This document shows, piece after piece, positions 17,530 through 26,737 of a stretch of 64,000 bases of DNA. Each line of letters opens with the position of its first letter. Position 1 is the stretch's first letter. The stretch covers positions 62,001 to 126,000 of the forward strand of contig CANNBS010000005.1 in the NCBI GenBank assembly GCA_947502925.1, written 5' to 3'. Under the pieces are notes generated by a model. It searched no databases. It saw nothing but the letters and a program-made list of their open reading frames with translations, and was not told the DNA's origin. A program made the translations under genes and the position numbers. The stretch is from an uncultured Marinicella sp. GTDB taxonomy: Bacteria; Pseudomonadota; Gammaproteobacteria; Xanthomonadales; Marinicellaceae.

Positions 17530-19356
17530 CTATCGTTGCATAAAATAAGGTGAAGTAATCATTAACTTAACGGCACCCCGTAAACGCGTGCCCCAGTAAT
17601 AGGGCCATTTATTTTCAAACAAATCATCTTTCGGTATATAGTTTTGTCGAAACCATTGCGGATAAGAGGGATCTGACGGACGACTTAAAAAGAAGGTCAT
17701 GATTGATTCGTACACCTGATCGCCAACCCAGCCGCCGGAGGGTGTCTGGTCAAAAATGCGCGACATCCAATAAGATAACACATTATCCGGGAGCACCTGA
17801 GCCTGGGGTAGCGGCTGAAAATGCTGTATAACATACGGTAATATAGGCACTAAAGGATCCGGTGTGGTACCAGAGCTGTCATGGTCAATCAACCAGTCCA
17901 CAGTTTTCCAGGTCTGCACCAAAGCCGTAGAATTCAGCCAAAAAGCCGAATCCGTCGGATAGCCATCCGGTGGCCGCCAGTCATAAGGAAAATGCCCGGT
18001 GTCATCCATGCGATAGCCAAAGCTGTTGCTTTCACCATCATCAGGCTGAATGGTGAAATCCGCATCACAGGCTCGCATCGCTGACACCACCACTTCAAAG
18101 GGTCGCTTTACTTTACTTTGCCAGTACTGCGGATCACTAAAGGCAGCATGGTTAAACAAGGCTTTAAACACCAATTCCAGTTGGTTCGAAGCAGTACGAT
18201 TGTTATAAAAAACCGTGGCGACATCATCAATCACCTGCTGTGGCGGGTTATCACTGATAAAGGCACGGGCCAGTTTACCGGCAATATGTTTGGCAGTACC
18301 GGGATGGTAAGCCAGCATTTCCATCACTTCATAACCATCGGTTTCACCCTGATTAGCGGAAAAATTGACAAAACCACCGGTTAAGACAGATTTCCCAAAA
18401 CTATCATGCCGATTTGAATCATAATAAAATTCACCTGTATCACCGAAATCATTGTGATCATTCACCCGCCAACCGGTTAAACAACGGGCGGTTTCATACA
18501 CATCATTATCCACATAGAATTCTTGGATCATGCCATCACTCGGCCAGGCACCGCCGGATTCATTGACAAATACTTTTGGGACTTCACTGGGCTGTGCTAA
18601 GCCATAATAGTTCTCTACGCCCAAAGTGTGTAACTCAATCATTTCACGCCCATAATTTTCATTGGGCTCGGAGCGAGAATTGTTGTAATTATCCAGGTAA
18701 TACAGCATCGCCGGATGCCGCGCGGTGGCAATTAAAAAGTCCTTAAAATTCCCCAGCATATGGGTTCGAATGACATCTCGGTCCCAGCTACTCCACACCG
18801 AACGGGCATAATAATCATAGCCATAGACACTAAAATGATTGTGCCAGAATTCAGCAATCCGCTCTCGCAACGGAAATAAAGAATAGGTCGAACGTAAGAA
18901 CTTTAAGCGCATATGCTCATAAATCGGCCGGCTGGAACTGTATTGATCGTTGATATCAATGTGGTAATCAACCCACAGTTCATTTAATGACTTATTGAGG
19001 GTTTCATAGGTGCCGGCTTGATTGATGCGCTGATTCACAGGGACATCATTACCACCGGCCAATTGTTGATTGACGAATGCACTTAAGCGGTCGGCATTGG
19101 TCGCACCCAACCCCTGAAAATACGCTTCATCCATTTGGCCCGGTGTGACGCCATAACCTAAACGATTAAGCACCATATGTGCAAATGTTTGTCCGGGCAA
19201 AGGCGCGGCTTTAAACGCTTGGGTTTGTTTTTTTGTCGGCTTATTGGGTCTTGTCTTGCTCTTAACCGGCTGTGCGGTAAACGGTAAAACGGTTAATAAT
19301 CCGGCTGTGGATAATCCGGTCATGAGTTGACGACGACTTTCACGGTGATTTTTCAT
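17530..19356 (-). CDS. DUF1800 family exported protein
   Basis: A 608-residue protein with a Tat-like signal (SRRQLMTGLSTAGLLTVLPF, residues 8-27), then the DUF1800 domain. Characteristic segments are HMVLNRLGYGVTPGQ, EFWHNHFSVYGYDYYAR, YLDNYNNSRSEPNENYGREM and LTGWRVND. The family is large in environmental proteobacteria and planctomycetes and is almost always next to DUF1501; the function is unknown. The DUF1501 gene begins 10 bp downstream. A good candidate promoter lies about 100 nt upstream of the ATG. Confidence 0.9.
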   Translation of the reverse strand: MKNHRESRRQLMTGLSTAGLLTVLPFTAQPVKSKTRPNKPTKKQTQAFKAAPLPGQTFAHMVLNRLGYGVTPGQMDEAYFQGLGATNADRLSAFVNQQLAGGNDVPVNQRINQAGTYETLNKSLNELWVDYHIDINDQYSSSRPIYEHMRLKFLRSTYSLFPLRERIAEFWHNHFSVYGYDYYARSVWSSWDRDVIRTHMLGNFKDFLIATARHPAMLYYLDNYNNSRSEPNENYGREMIELHTLGVENYYGLAQPSEVPKVFVNESGGAWPSDGMIQEFYVDNDVYETARCLTGWRVNDHNDFGDTGEFYYDSNRHDSFGKSVLTGGFVNFSANQGETDGYEVMEMLAYHPGTAKHIAGKLARAFISDNPPQQVIDDVATVFYNNRTASNQLELVFKALFNHAAFSDPQYWQSKVKRPFEVVVSAMRACDADFTIQPDDGESNSFGYRMDDTGHFPYDWRPPDGYPTDSAFWLNSTALVQTWKTVDWLIDHDSSGTTPDPLVPILPYVIQHFQPLPQAQVLPDNVLSYWMSRIFDQTPSGGWVGDQVYESIMTFFLSRPSDPSYPQWFRQNYIPKDDLFENKWPYYWGTRLRGAVKLMITSPYFMQR

Positions 19357-19460
19357 GGTGGCATTCTCTGTGATGAGAATTCAAGTCTATACCGAAAATC
19401 AACAGGAAATGTGACTAATCACACAATTACTGCCTAAAACAAACGCCCAAGGAGTAAAAA

Positions 19461-19488
19461 TTTATAATTTTTTAACAAATACAGTCAA
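19461..19488 (-). promoter_or_regulatory. Candidate sigma-70 promoter for the DUF1800-DUF1501 pair
   Basis: On the minus strand TTGACT (19483-19488, 5/6) and TATAAA (19461-19466, 5/6) are 16 bp apart. The predicted start is near 19453, leaving a ~97-nt untranslated leader before the DUF1800 ATG at 19356. Confidence 0.5.
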
Positions 19489-19507
19489 AATACTGAGTCT
19501 GAAGCGA

Positions 19508-19897
19508 TTAAACGTCTGGTTTAAGAAGCTGTTTAAAGCCATGGATGACCACATTGAGCCAGCCTAAAATCAATAAACTGCCACCGATTGGTGTAATCCA
19601 TGAGATGGGCGTCTTACCCATAAAGACCAGTAAATATAAACCACCACAAAATAACAACACACCCAAACTAATCGCTAAAGCCGCGGCCCGCAGCCAAAAA
19701 CCATGATGCAACTGGGTCGCCACCCAAATCAGTAATAAAGCATGGATAAGCTGATAAATAAAAGCATGTTGGAATAAGACGTAGGCGCTTGTGCCACTTT
19801 CCAGACCAAACATATGTTGCCCCAGGGCACCCAGCGCCACAGCGGTAAGACCATAGAATGCCGCCACGATTAAATATCCGGTGGCAGACTTTGTCAT
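19508..19897 (-). CDS. DUF423 family membrane protein
   Basis: A 129-residue inner-membrane protein of the DUF423 (YgdD-like) family. It has four predicted helices, and the N-terminal FYGLTAVALGALGQHMFG and following FQHAFIYQLIHALLL segments are typical. The function is unknown. Its ATG overlaps the stop of the DUF4340 gene (ATGA), so it is translated as the last gene of the Gld-like ABC unit, although DUF423 genes are usually found elsewhere and the link may be accidental. Confidence 0.88.
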   Translation of the reverse strand: MTKSATGYLIVAAFYGLTAVALGALGQHMFGLESGTSAYVLFQHAFIYQLIHALLLIWVATQLHHGFWLRAAALAISLGVLLFCGGLYLLVFMGKTPISWITPIGGSLLILGWLNVVIHGFKQLLKPDV

Positions 19898-20886
19898 AAG
19901 GCCAACTGCTCACTTTTGGTTGTTTTATCGGTGGTCTCTAAATCCAGACCATCATCCTCTAACGGCGGATTGAGAACCACTGATTGCGTCAGCTGTAAGG
20001 TCGATAATTTATAATCCGGCACTGTAAAATGCCAACCCTTATATCGACCCGGGTATTGACTGTCATCGACCACCACATAAGTCTTATCAAGGTCTCGATA
20101 CAGCGAAAGTGTTATCCGCCTGCCCTCATTTAAACCAAATACAAAACGTTGTAACGGTGATTGTAAAGTCGATGTTGTTTTGAAGGCTTGTTGAATTCTA
20201 AACCCCGATAAACTGGCTGCAATGGACTTTATTTTATCCTGATCCAATACTGTTTTGGCCGTTGTATTATCCGCTTGCTGCCACTGTCCGGTCTCATTAT
20301 CTTTGATCAAATTTAAGGTGTTATTGGCCATCCATTCAATGGCTTGAACCTGGCTTTCAGGCACATCAAGAATCATTGATAATTGCCAGACTTCTTGTGA
20401 AGAGTTTAATTCGTTAAGACCCGAAACCAGCCAAGACTGGTTATCGTCATAAAATCGCACAAAGCGGGCTTGATTTGTGGCGCCTGATTGTCCCAGGATT
20501 ACATCCGCTAAAAGCTGTTGATTCCGGTATAACTGAACCCGTAAATCTTCTTCTGTTAAAGACAATTTTTGGAAATTATCCGGATTGGCTGTTTTTGTTT
20601 CAATGCGTCGGGCATTTTTTAAAGCCAGTAACCACTGAACCAGGGAATCCCTGCGCACGTAAAAACCATCATTTAAACGCCAGCCCTGTAGCTCTTTGCG
20701 CATATCAAACTGTTGATCGGCGTGACTGATAACCACCCGGTCAATAGAATTAATACTTGCCTCATCGGTATTAAGTGTGCTGATTAACGGTGCATTGTCT
20801 GTTGTTCCTGTTTCATTCATGTAGAGGTAATACACCAAACCTCCGGCCACGATTAATAAACCAAACAGAGTTTTAATTCCTGCCAT
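19894..20886 (-). CDS. DUF4340 domain protein, membrane-anchored
   Basis: A 330-residue protein with one N-terminal membrane segment (TLFGLLIVAGGLVYYLYM) and an extracytoplasmic DUF4340 region that follows. Segments such as WRLNDGFYVRRDSLVQWLLAL and TYVVVDDSQYPGRYKGW are visible. DUF4340 proteins typically accompany GldG-like ABC accessory proteins. The frame opens at 20916, but ATG 20886 has AGGA 8 nt upstream and overlaps gldG by only 14 nt. It is the fourth gene of the unit starting at 24403. Confidence 0.86.
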   Translation of the reverse strand: MAGIKTLFGLLIVAGGLVYYLYMNETGTTDNAPLISTLNTDEASINSIDRVVISHADQQFDMRKELQGWRLNDGFYVRRDSLVQWLLALKNARRIETKTANPDNFQKLSLTEEDLRVQLYRNQQLLADVILGQSGATNQARFVRFYDDNQSWLVSGLNELNSSQEVWQLSMILDVPESQVQAIEWMANNTLNLIKDNETGQWQQADNTTAKTVLDQDKIKSIAASLSGFRIQQAFKTTSTLQSPLQRFVFGLNEGRRITLSLYRDLDKTYVVVDDSQYPGRYKGWHFTVPDYKLSTLQLTQSVVLNPPLEDDGLDLETTDKTTKSEQLAL

Positions 20887-22729
20887 TTTTGTATTTCCTA
20901 CGACGACCACCAACAAGGGATAATAGTACCACCAACAAGGTTATTAAAAGTGGAATAAGTGCAATATTGATGAATTTAATGCGATTACCCAGTGCCTCAA
21001 TATCCTTATTTAAGTTTCTTTTCACTTCACGCAAGCTTTTACGCACTTCAAGTTTGCGCTGTTTAAATCGCTCAATTTCACGCTGTTGCTCTGCACTCAG
21101 AATCAACTGGTTGTCAGCGCCTTTGGCTTGTTGCAGTTCAGTGAGTTTCGATTCAGTTTCTCTGAGCTGTTGTCGCAGCTGATTCTCGGTTTCACGGTAT
21201 TTTTTCTCACTGGCTTGCTGAATATCCTGAACTTTGTCAAATGGTCGATGTGATGTGCCACGCGAGCGAACCTGAATCAAATCTTCACTACCGGATAAAT
21301 TATCAGCCAGGTTATTAATTAAAGCGCCATTATCAGCAAACGGTGAATACACATTTCGACCAAAGAAGTTTTGCGCCTGCACCCACAAACGATCATACAG
21401 CATATCCACATCAGCCACCAAAACAATCCGAGGATTATCCTGTTGAGAAATCACATCTTTAGCGGCTGTATCATCCAGCCCATCCGCAAAAGCAGATTGA
21501 ATCGGGCCATTTAATCGGGCTGCAATCACATAACTGTTGTCGTCAGCCTGATACTGCTGAAATAAAGCCGCCGGATTAAACAACATACCAAAGGGATCTG
21601 TCTGAGCCGACATCGAATCACTGTTACTGGTGATTAATGGCGTTAACCGACCCTTATCCGCTATAAAATATCCGGCCAGTGCTGTGTGAATTTTGGATAA
21701 CTCAAAATTGACAACATCATCACTTAAATTGTCTTTATTCCAGGCATTAATACCCAGATGACGAATGGTCTGACCTTGTGCCGATTGAATACTTAATGCA
21801 GAGGGCATATCTAACACCACCTGAGACGGGTCATAACTGACTCCCCAGGCTTCAAACAAGCGCGCTAAATCAGACGACCGATTGGCCTGAAACTGTGCCA
21901 TTGGGTTTTGTGGGTCTGACGCCACTTCCTGTGTTTGGTTCATGGGATCCACAAAAACCAGTAATCGACCGCCAGCCATCACATACTGATCAATGGCAAA
22001 CAGAGTCTGTTCGGACAAGTTTTGGGGATGAATCAGCAGCAATAAATCAACTTTGCTTAAATCCGGTTGTTGTAAATCTACGGATTGAACTGAATACATG
22101 TCTTTTAATTGAGTGAACACCACTTGTTCCTGCGCCGGTGTATTCACAGAGGCCGTTTCAGATGTCAACATCGGTTCGGCAGTCATCACACCTATGCGGG
22201 GTTTTTGTGGATTGTTCAGATTATAAATCAGTTCGGCCAGATCATATTCCAAATACAGTTCACGCTCTGGCTGTAAAAAAGGAATCACGTCAACATGGTC
22301 CACTGCATTGGTGGCGGCTATGCCAAAAAACACATTCTCGCCGCCCTCACCCACCGGCAATGCCTGTAAGCCAAACTCAGAAGCACGGTCTTCTTGTTCA
22401 GAAAATGACACCGGATCAATTATGGATAGTTTTAATTTATTGCCACCAAACCGAGTCAACTCCTCTAAAAAGTCTTTCACACGTTGAAAATAAGTGCGCA
22501 GCACGGGTAAGTCGCGAGCGGCTTGTTCAGAAAAGAATAAGCGAAGATGAACCTGTTCATCAATATTATTGATAATATTTTTACTGCCCTGGCTTAGGGT
22601 AAACATATTATTTTCAGTGAGATCCAGCCGCATTCGTGAAAATAAACCACTCTCACTGATAATCACTGAGACCAATAAAAAAATAGCGGCTAAGATTAAA
22701 AGCTGCAATCTGTGTCCGGTTTTTTTCAT
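20873..22729 (-). CDS. GldG-family ABC transporter accessory protein
   Basis: A 618-residue protein with an N-terminal membrane helix (about 8-27) and a long extracytoplasmic ABC_transp_aux (GldG) domain beginning MRLDLTENNMFTLSQGSKNI. The interior has the DVD-type VLVADVDMLYDRLWVQ segment. A charged coiled coil (about 505-585) precedes a C-terminal membrane helix (about 588-608) and a basic tail. In Bacteroidetes GldG works with GldA and GldF in gliding and type 9 secretion. Gammaproteobacteria lack that machinery, so here it is a component of an exporter of unknown substrate. AGGAG lies 6 nt before the ATG. Confidence 0.9.
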   Translation of the reverse strand: MKKTGHRLQLLILAAIFLLVSVIISESGLFSRMRLDLTENNMFTLSQGSKNIINNIDEQVHLRLFFSEQAARDLPVLRTYFQRVKDFLEELTRFGGNKLKLSIIDPVSFSEQEDRASEFGLQALPVGEGGENVFFGIAATNAVDHVDVIPFLQPERELYLEYDLAELIYNLNNPQKPRIGVMTAEPMLTSETASVNTPAQEQVVFTQLKDMYSVQSVDLQQPDLSKVDLLLLIHPQNLSEQTLFAIDQYVMAGGRLLVFVDPMNQTQEVASDPQNPMAQFQANRSSDLARLFEAWGVSYDPSQVVLDMPSALSIQSAQGQTIRHLGINAWNKDNLSDDVVNFELSKIHTALAGYFIADKGRLTPLITSNSDSMSAQTDPFGMLFNPAALFQQYQADDNSYVIAARLNGPIQSAFADGLDDTAAKDVISQQDNPRIVLVADVDMLYDRLWVQAQNFFGRNVYSPFADNGALINNLADNLSGSEDLIQVRSRGTSHRPFDKVQDIQQASEKKYRETENQLRQQLRETESKLTELQQAKGADNQLILSAEQQREIERFKQRKLEVRKSLREVKRNLNKDIEALGNRIKFINIALIPLLITLLVVLLSLVGGRRRKYKNGRN

Positions 22730-22730
22730 C

Positions 22731-23465
22731 TTAATCTCCTTTTTTCATTTCAACCACCAGCGCCGTGGCATATAACCAAATACAAATGGTCAGCGCAAAA
22801 TAACTAACATCACCTAAATCCAGCACCCCTTTGGTAATCGAAGCATAATGGCTTAAAAAACTGGTTGAAGCAATCACATCAACCATAAACTGCGGTAAAA
22901 ACAGTTTAAAAAATGCCAGCACCATGGGAAATCCAGACAACAAAAATATAAAACAGATGACCACGGTTAAAATAAAGGCAATCACCTGGTTTTTGGTCGC
23001 AGCTGACAAACAACTGCCAATGGCCAGAAAGGCACCGGCCAATAAAAAGGAGCCCAAATAGCTTGCCAGGATGACACCATTGTCAGGATTACCTAAATAA
23101 TTAATCGATATCACAATGGGAAAAGTCAGCAATAAGGCCAGCCCAACAAACAGCCAGGCGGCTAAAAACTTACCGATAACCCAGGCCAGCTTTTTAACCG
23201 GCAATGTCATTAACAATTCTATATTGCCGCGATTTCTCTCTTCAGACCAGATACGCATGGCCACCGCCGGCACCAGGAATAAGTACAACCACGGATGGTA
23301 ATTAAAAAAGGGCAATAAATCGGCTTGACCACGTTCATACAAACTGCCAAAGTAAAAAGCAAAAACCCCACTCATGACCAAAAATATCACGATAAAAACA
23401 TAGGCAATCGGGGTGGCGAAGTAACTTTGTAGCTCTCTGCGAATGATGGCGCTGATGTGGTTCAT
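22731..23465 (-). CDS. ABC-2 type permease (GldF-like)
   Basis: A 244-residue ABC-2 permease with six predicted helices. The N-terminal IIRRELQSYFATPIAYVFI and the AMRIWSEERNRGNIELLMTLP coupling region are typical of GldF/NatB-like exporters. It is translationally coupled to the upstream ATPase (ATGA overlap at 23462-23465) and directly precedes gldG. The substrate is unknown. Confidence 0.93.
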   Translation of the reverse strand: MNHISAIIRRELQSYFATPIAYVFIVIFLVMSGVFAFYFGSLYERGQADLLPFFNYHPWLYLFLVPAVAMRIWSEERNRGNIELLMTLPVKKLAWVIGKFLAAWLFVGLALLLTFPIVISINYLGNPDNGVILASYLGSFLLAGAFLAIGSCLSAATKNQVIAFILTVVICFIFLLSGFPMVLAFFKLFLPQFMVDVIASTSFLSHYASITKGVLDLGDVSYFALTICIWLYATALVVEMKKGD

Positions 23466-24403
23466 CGTTGCACCTCCCGTTTCTGTTCCGGCTGGGTGAT
23501 GTTTCTAAACACTTCATCGAGACGGCCGGCTTCCATTTTAAGGCTGATGACTTGAACGCCCTGATTTTTCAATAAACCACTGACCTCATCAAAAATAAAC
23601 AACCCTTGCGTTGGGAATACCGTGGTTTCCTTTAATCTGGCGTTGTAGGTAACATCACGAACACAGTCTAGGTCTTTGATTTTATTTAATAAAGCTGTGT
23701 CCAAATCAGCCACAAAACTCACTGCATGGTGGTATCGTGACATGCTTTCCATTTCTGTCGGGGTATTATCCGCGACAATCGCGCCCTGAGAAATAATGAT
23801 GGCCCGGTCACAAACCGCATGTACCTCTTCCAGAATATGGGTTGATAGAATAATGGTTTTGTTTTTGGACATGGTGGTAATCAGTTCACGCACCTGATGT
23901 TTTTGATTGGGATCTAAACCATCCGTGGGTTCATCCAGAATCAACACTTCAGGGTCATGAATAATGGCTTGTGCCAGACCCACACGACGTTTAAAGCCTT
24001 TCGATAACGTGTCAATCTTTTGATAATAAACATGATTAAGATTCAGACGCGCCACCACCGAATCAACTGCGCTTTGCTGTTGCGCTGAGGGGATATTACG
24101 CATGCGGGCGATAAACTGTAAAAATGGCCCGACTTTCATTTCATGATAACTGGGTGCACCTTCGGGTAAATAACCGATTTTGTTTTTTACCGCCACAGGG
24201 TCTTCGGCCAGATCAATATCGCAAACTTTAATGTCGCCGGTGGTGGGCGGTATAAACCCTGTGATCATTTTCATGGTGGTGGATTTACCGGCCCCGTTGG
24301 GTCCCAAAAAACCCAGAACCTGACCTTTGTGAGCGGTAAAGCTTAAATCATCCACCGCTTTAACCTCTCCGAAATCTTTACTGAGATGAGCACATTCAAT
24401 CAT
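23462..24403 (-). CDS. ABC transporter ATP-binding protein (GldA-like)
   Basis: A 313-residue ATPase of the CcmA/GldA/NatA class. Walker A is GPNGAGKSTT (about 34-43). The signature is LSKGFKRRVGLAQA, and Walker B with the D-loop is VLILDEPTDGLDPNQ (about 155-169), followed by the switch histidine in LSTHILEEV. A C-terminal DUF4162-like extension (about 220-310) is present. It is first in the ATPase-permease-GldG-DUF4340-DUF423 unit and divergent from the M14-like gene. Confidence 0.93.
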   Translation of the reverse strand: MIECAHLSKDFGEVKAVDDLSFTAHKGQVLGFLGPNGAGKSTTMKMITGFIPPTTGDIKVCDIDLAEDPVAVKNKIGYLPEGAPSYHEMKVGPFLQFIARMRNIPSAQQQSAVDSVVARLNLNHVYYQKIDTLSKGFKRRVGLAQAIIHDPEVLILDEPTDGLDPNQKHQVRELITTMSKNKTIILSTHILEEVHAVCDRAIIISQGAIVADNTPTEMESMSRYHHAVSFVADLDTALLNKIKDLDCVRDVTYNARLKETTVFPTQGLFIFDEVSGLLKNQGVQVISLKMEAGRLDEVFRNITQPEQKREVQR

Positions 24404-24531
24404 GGCATTTTATGTCTGAAAAAAACTCCATAGATTTTGGGTCCGATCAGAAAAAAAATCAAGCAGGGGCTTCCAATTTTTTCACCGAAGTTGTACCTTA
24501 TCCGGTTTATTATTTAAGGAGCCTGTTTTTC

Positions 24532-25542
24532 ATGCCCCAGATGTTGTCAGAATTGCCTCATGGAATATTGGACGTGGAAGCCAATCAACTGCATCAATTT
24601 GTGGATAATTTGACACTGGTAAAACTCACAGGTCAAATTAAACGCCCCATTTTTATTTCAATTCTACAGCACGGCAACGAAACCACCGGCTGGGATGCTT
24701 TGCGCATATTTTTAAAACAACATTTGCCAAAACTACCCAGAACCTTAATTGTTTTGTTTGGCAATGTACAGGCCGCTAAACACAATGTTCGTCAACTGGA
24801 TGATGGCGTCGACTTTAACCGTTGCTGGCCCGGTATCCGGCCCAAACACCATCCGGTGGCTAAAAAAATGGCCTCAATCACCGAATTTGTGCGACAACAG
24901 AAACCTCTGGCCAGTGTTGATATACACAATAACACCGGTCGCAATCCCCATTATGCCGGTATTAATGCCATTAAAAAGGAGCACATTAATTTAGCTTCCT
25001 TATTTTCACAAACCATTATTCACATCACCAGCCCCGATGGTATTCAGTCCGGTGCTTTTGCTGAATTTTGTCCCGCCATTACCATTGAGTGCGGTATGAG
25101 CGGTACTGCAGATGGGATCGAACAAACCCTGACCTTTATGGAAAACCTCTGCCAACTGACCGATTTAACTCAAATTCCTGGTGTCAGTGAACACCAGGAG
25201 GTTATGAATATATTTGCTGTGGTTAAACTTAAAAAAGACATGACCATAGGCATTCAGGGTGAAACCGTGGAACCTGTTGATTTTGAAATTCCTGACGATT
25301 TAGATTATCATAATTTCCATCAATTGGACGCAGGCACACAATTTGGTTATTTACAATCACCACAAATGCCGATAACTGTTACCGATCAACTGGATCATGA
25401 CATAACCGACCAGTATTTTCACATCGATGACCGGCAATTACGCTTAAGCCAATCCGTGATGCCGGCCATGATTACGCTGAGCCTGCGGGCGATTCAACTG
25501 GACTGTTTATGCTATTTAATGCGTCCACTAAACCAACACTAA
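24532..25542 (+). CDS. Succinylglutamate desuccinylase/aspartoacylase (M14) family protein
   Basis: A 336-residue zinc carboxypeptidase-fold deacylase. Metal ligands are probably His and Glu in LQHGNETTGW and the His in VDIHNNTG; NRCWPG and ECGMSGTADG are further family blocks. The frame is open from 24412, but family members begin about 10 residues before the LPHGILD-type segment. ATG 24532 also has AAGGAG 10 nt upstream, and the choice leaves a 128-bp intergenic region for divergent promoters instead of 8 bp. The substrate is unknown; AstE or AspA activity cannot be claimed. It stands 15 bp upstream of the dehydrogenase gene. Confidence 0.85.
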   Translation: MPQMLSELPHGILDVEANQLHQFVDNLTLVKLTGQIKRPIFISILQHGNETTGWDALRIFLKQHLPKLPRTLIVLFGNVQAAKHNVRQLDDGVDFNRCWPGIRPKHHPVAKKMASITEFVRQQKPLASVDIHNNTGRNPHYAGINAIKKEHINLASLFSQTIIHITSPDGIQSGAFAEFCPAITIECGMSGTADGIEQTLTFMENLCQLTDLTQIPGVSEHQEVMNIFAVVKLKKDMTIGIQGETVEPVDFEIPDDLDYHNFHQLDAGTQFGYLQSPQMPITVTDQLDHDITDQYFHIDDRQLRLSQSVMPAMITLSLRAIQLDCLCYLMRPLNQH

Positions 25543-25557
25543 ATAAAACACACTATT

Positions 25558-26328
25558 ATGAAATTAAATGAAGTTAAAGCCCTGATTACAGGCGGTGCAT
25601 CCGGCCTCGGACTGGCCTGCGCGCAACACATCATCGACGGTGGCGGCCAGGTCACCCTGATTGATATCAATGAAGATGTCGGCCAATCACAACAGCAACA
25701 ACTACATGCTGAACGGGCCTTTTTTGTGGCCGCCGATGTCAGCAATGAAAAAGCCATTGAAGATGCCTGTCAGCAAGCACAGGATAACATGGGTGGTCTT
25801 AATGTGGTCATCAATTGCGCCGGTGTATTATCGGCCGGACGTGTCTTAGGCCGTGAAGCACCGATGGCACTGGATTATTTTAATAAAGCCATTCAGATTA
25901 ATTTAGTGGGTAGCTTTAATGTCTCTAAAGCCGCTGCTCAATTGATGCAAAATAACGCAGGCGACGAAGACAATCAGCGCGGTGTGATTATTAACACCGC
26001 TTCAGTGGCGGCCTATGAAGGCCAGATCGGTCAGGCTGCCTATTCGGCTTCAAAAGGTGGCATTGTCGGCATGACCTTACCGATGGCGCGAGAATTTACC
26101 CGCTTTGGCATACGCGTTATGACCATTGCGCCGGGTGTCTTTATGACCCCCATGGTTTCGGGTATGCCCGATGAGATAAAAAAAGCCCTGGGTGAATCCG
26201 TACCCTTCCCGAAACGATTAGGTACACCGGCAGAATTTGCCCACACCGCTGCGCATATTATCGAAAACACCTATTTAAATGGTTCGGTGATTCGCTTAGA
26301 TGGCGCCATTCGTCTGGAACCGAAATAA
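25558..26328 (+). CDS. Short-chain dehydrogenase, 3-hydroxyacyl-CoA dehydrogenase type 2-like
   Basis: Classical SDR of 256 residues. The cofactor motif is TGGASGLGLA (11-20), with Asp after the second strand (LIDIN), which favours NAD(H). The NCAGV motif is at about 84-88. The catalytic Ser, Tyr and Lys are in NTASVAAYEGQ and YSASKGG (about 145-165). The sequence is closest in pattern to HSD17B10 (MTPMVSGMPDEIK and PFPKRLGTPAEFA are characteristic), an enzyme of branched-chain fatty acid and isoleucine degradation. It is probably co-transcribed with the upstream M14-like gene. The exact substrate is inferred. Confidence 0.9.
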   Translation: MKLNEVKALITGGASGLGLACAQHIIDGGGQVTLIDINEDVGQSQQQQLHAERAFFVAADVSNEKAIEDACQQAQDNMGGLNVVINCAGVLSAGRVLGREAPMALDYFNKAIQINLVGSFNVSKAAAQLMQNNAGDEDNQRGVIINTASVAAYEGQIGQAAYSASKGGIVGMTLPMAREFTRFGIRVMTIAPGVFMTPMVSGMPDEIKKALGESVPFPKRLGTPAEFAHTAAHIIENTYLNGSVIRLDGAIRLEPK

Positions 26329-26336
26329 TTGTCTTT

Positions 26337-26708
26337 TCACCTTGATGGTTTACTGAGAATGTAAGCCATCAAGGTGATTATAACGACAAAGACAATTATT
26401 AATACTGTCACCGAAGCCCCACGATACCAAACCACCGCAAAACTAATGGCCATCATTATGCAGGCCAACACTTTGCCGATAACAGGAATGGCCCGATGAT
26501 CTCGCCAGTTACGTAATATCGGTCCCAATTTCGGGTGGTTTTCAAGCCACCGTTCCAAGCGTGGCGAACAGCGACTGGCCGCCCACAACGCCACAATTAA
26601 AAAGGGTGTGGTGGGTAATAAAGGCAGCACCACGCCGATTACCCCCAGAGCCAGAGCCAATATGGCAACCAACCAGTAAAACCATTTAGCCTGCAAAAAG
26701 CGTCTCAT
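26337..26708 (-). CDS. ybaN: YbaN/DUF454 family inner-membrane protein
   Basis: A 123-residue membrane protein with three to four helices. The family motif VLPLLPTTPFLIVALW lies at about residues 27-42, with the SRCSPRLERWLENHPKLGP amphipathic segment after it. The function is unknown in all organisms. It is convergent with the dehydrogenase gene and divergent from nnrS. Confidence 0.92.
   Translation of the reverse strand: MRRFLQAKWFYWLVAILALALGVIGVVLPLLPTTPFLIVALWAASRCSPRLERWLENHPKLGPILRNWRDHRAIPVIGKVLACIMMAISFAVVWYRGASVTVLIIVFVVIITLMAYILSKPSR
26338..26376. terminator. Long hairpin at the SDR/ybaN convergence
   Basis: CACCTTGATGG (26338-26348) pairs perfectly with CCATCAAGGTG (26366-26376). 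Pairing continues inward (TTTAC with GTAAG), giving about 16 bp around a 7-nt loop. It sits 9 bp after the dehydrogenase stop and overlaps the 3' end of ybaN. It probably marks the end of transcription for one or both genes, though no clear U-tract is seen. Confidence 0.5.
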
Positions 26709-26737
26709 TACGACAAAATTCTTTTGGCCTTGACGAA

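Noticed and set aside
24412-24531. N-terminal extension of the M14-like protein
   Set aside because: Low-complexity charged residues, 8 bp from the divergent ABC gene, and a better ribosome binding site before ATG 24532.
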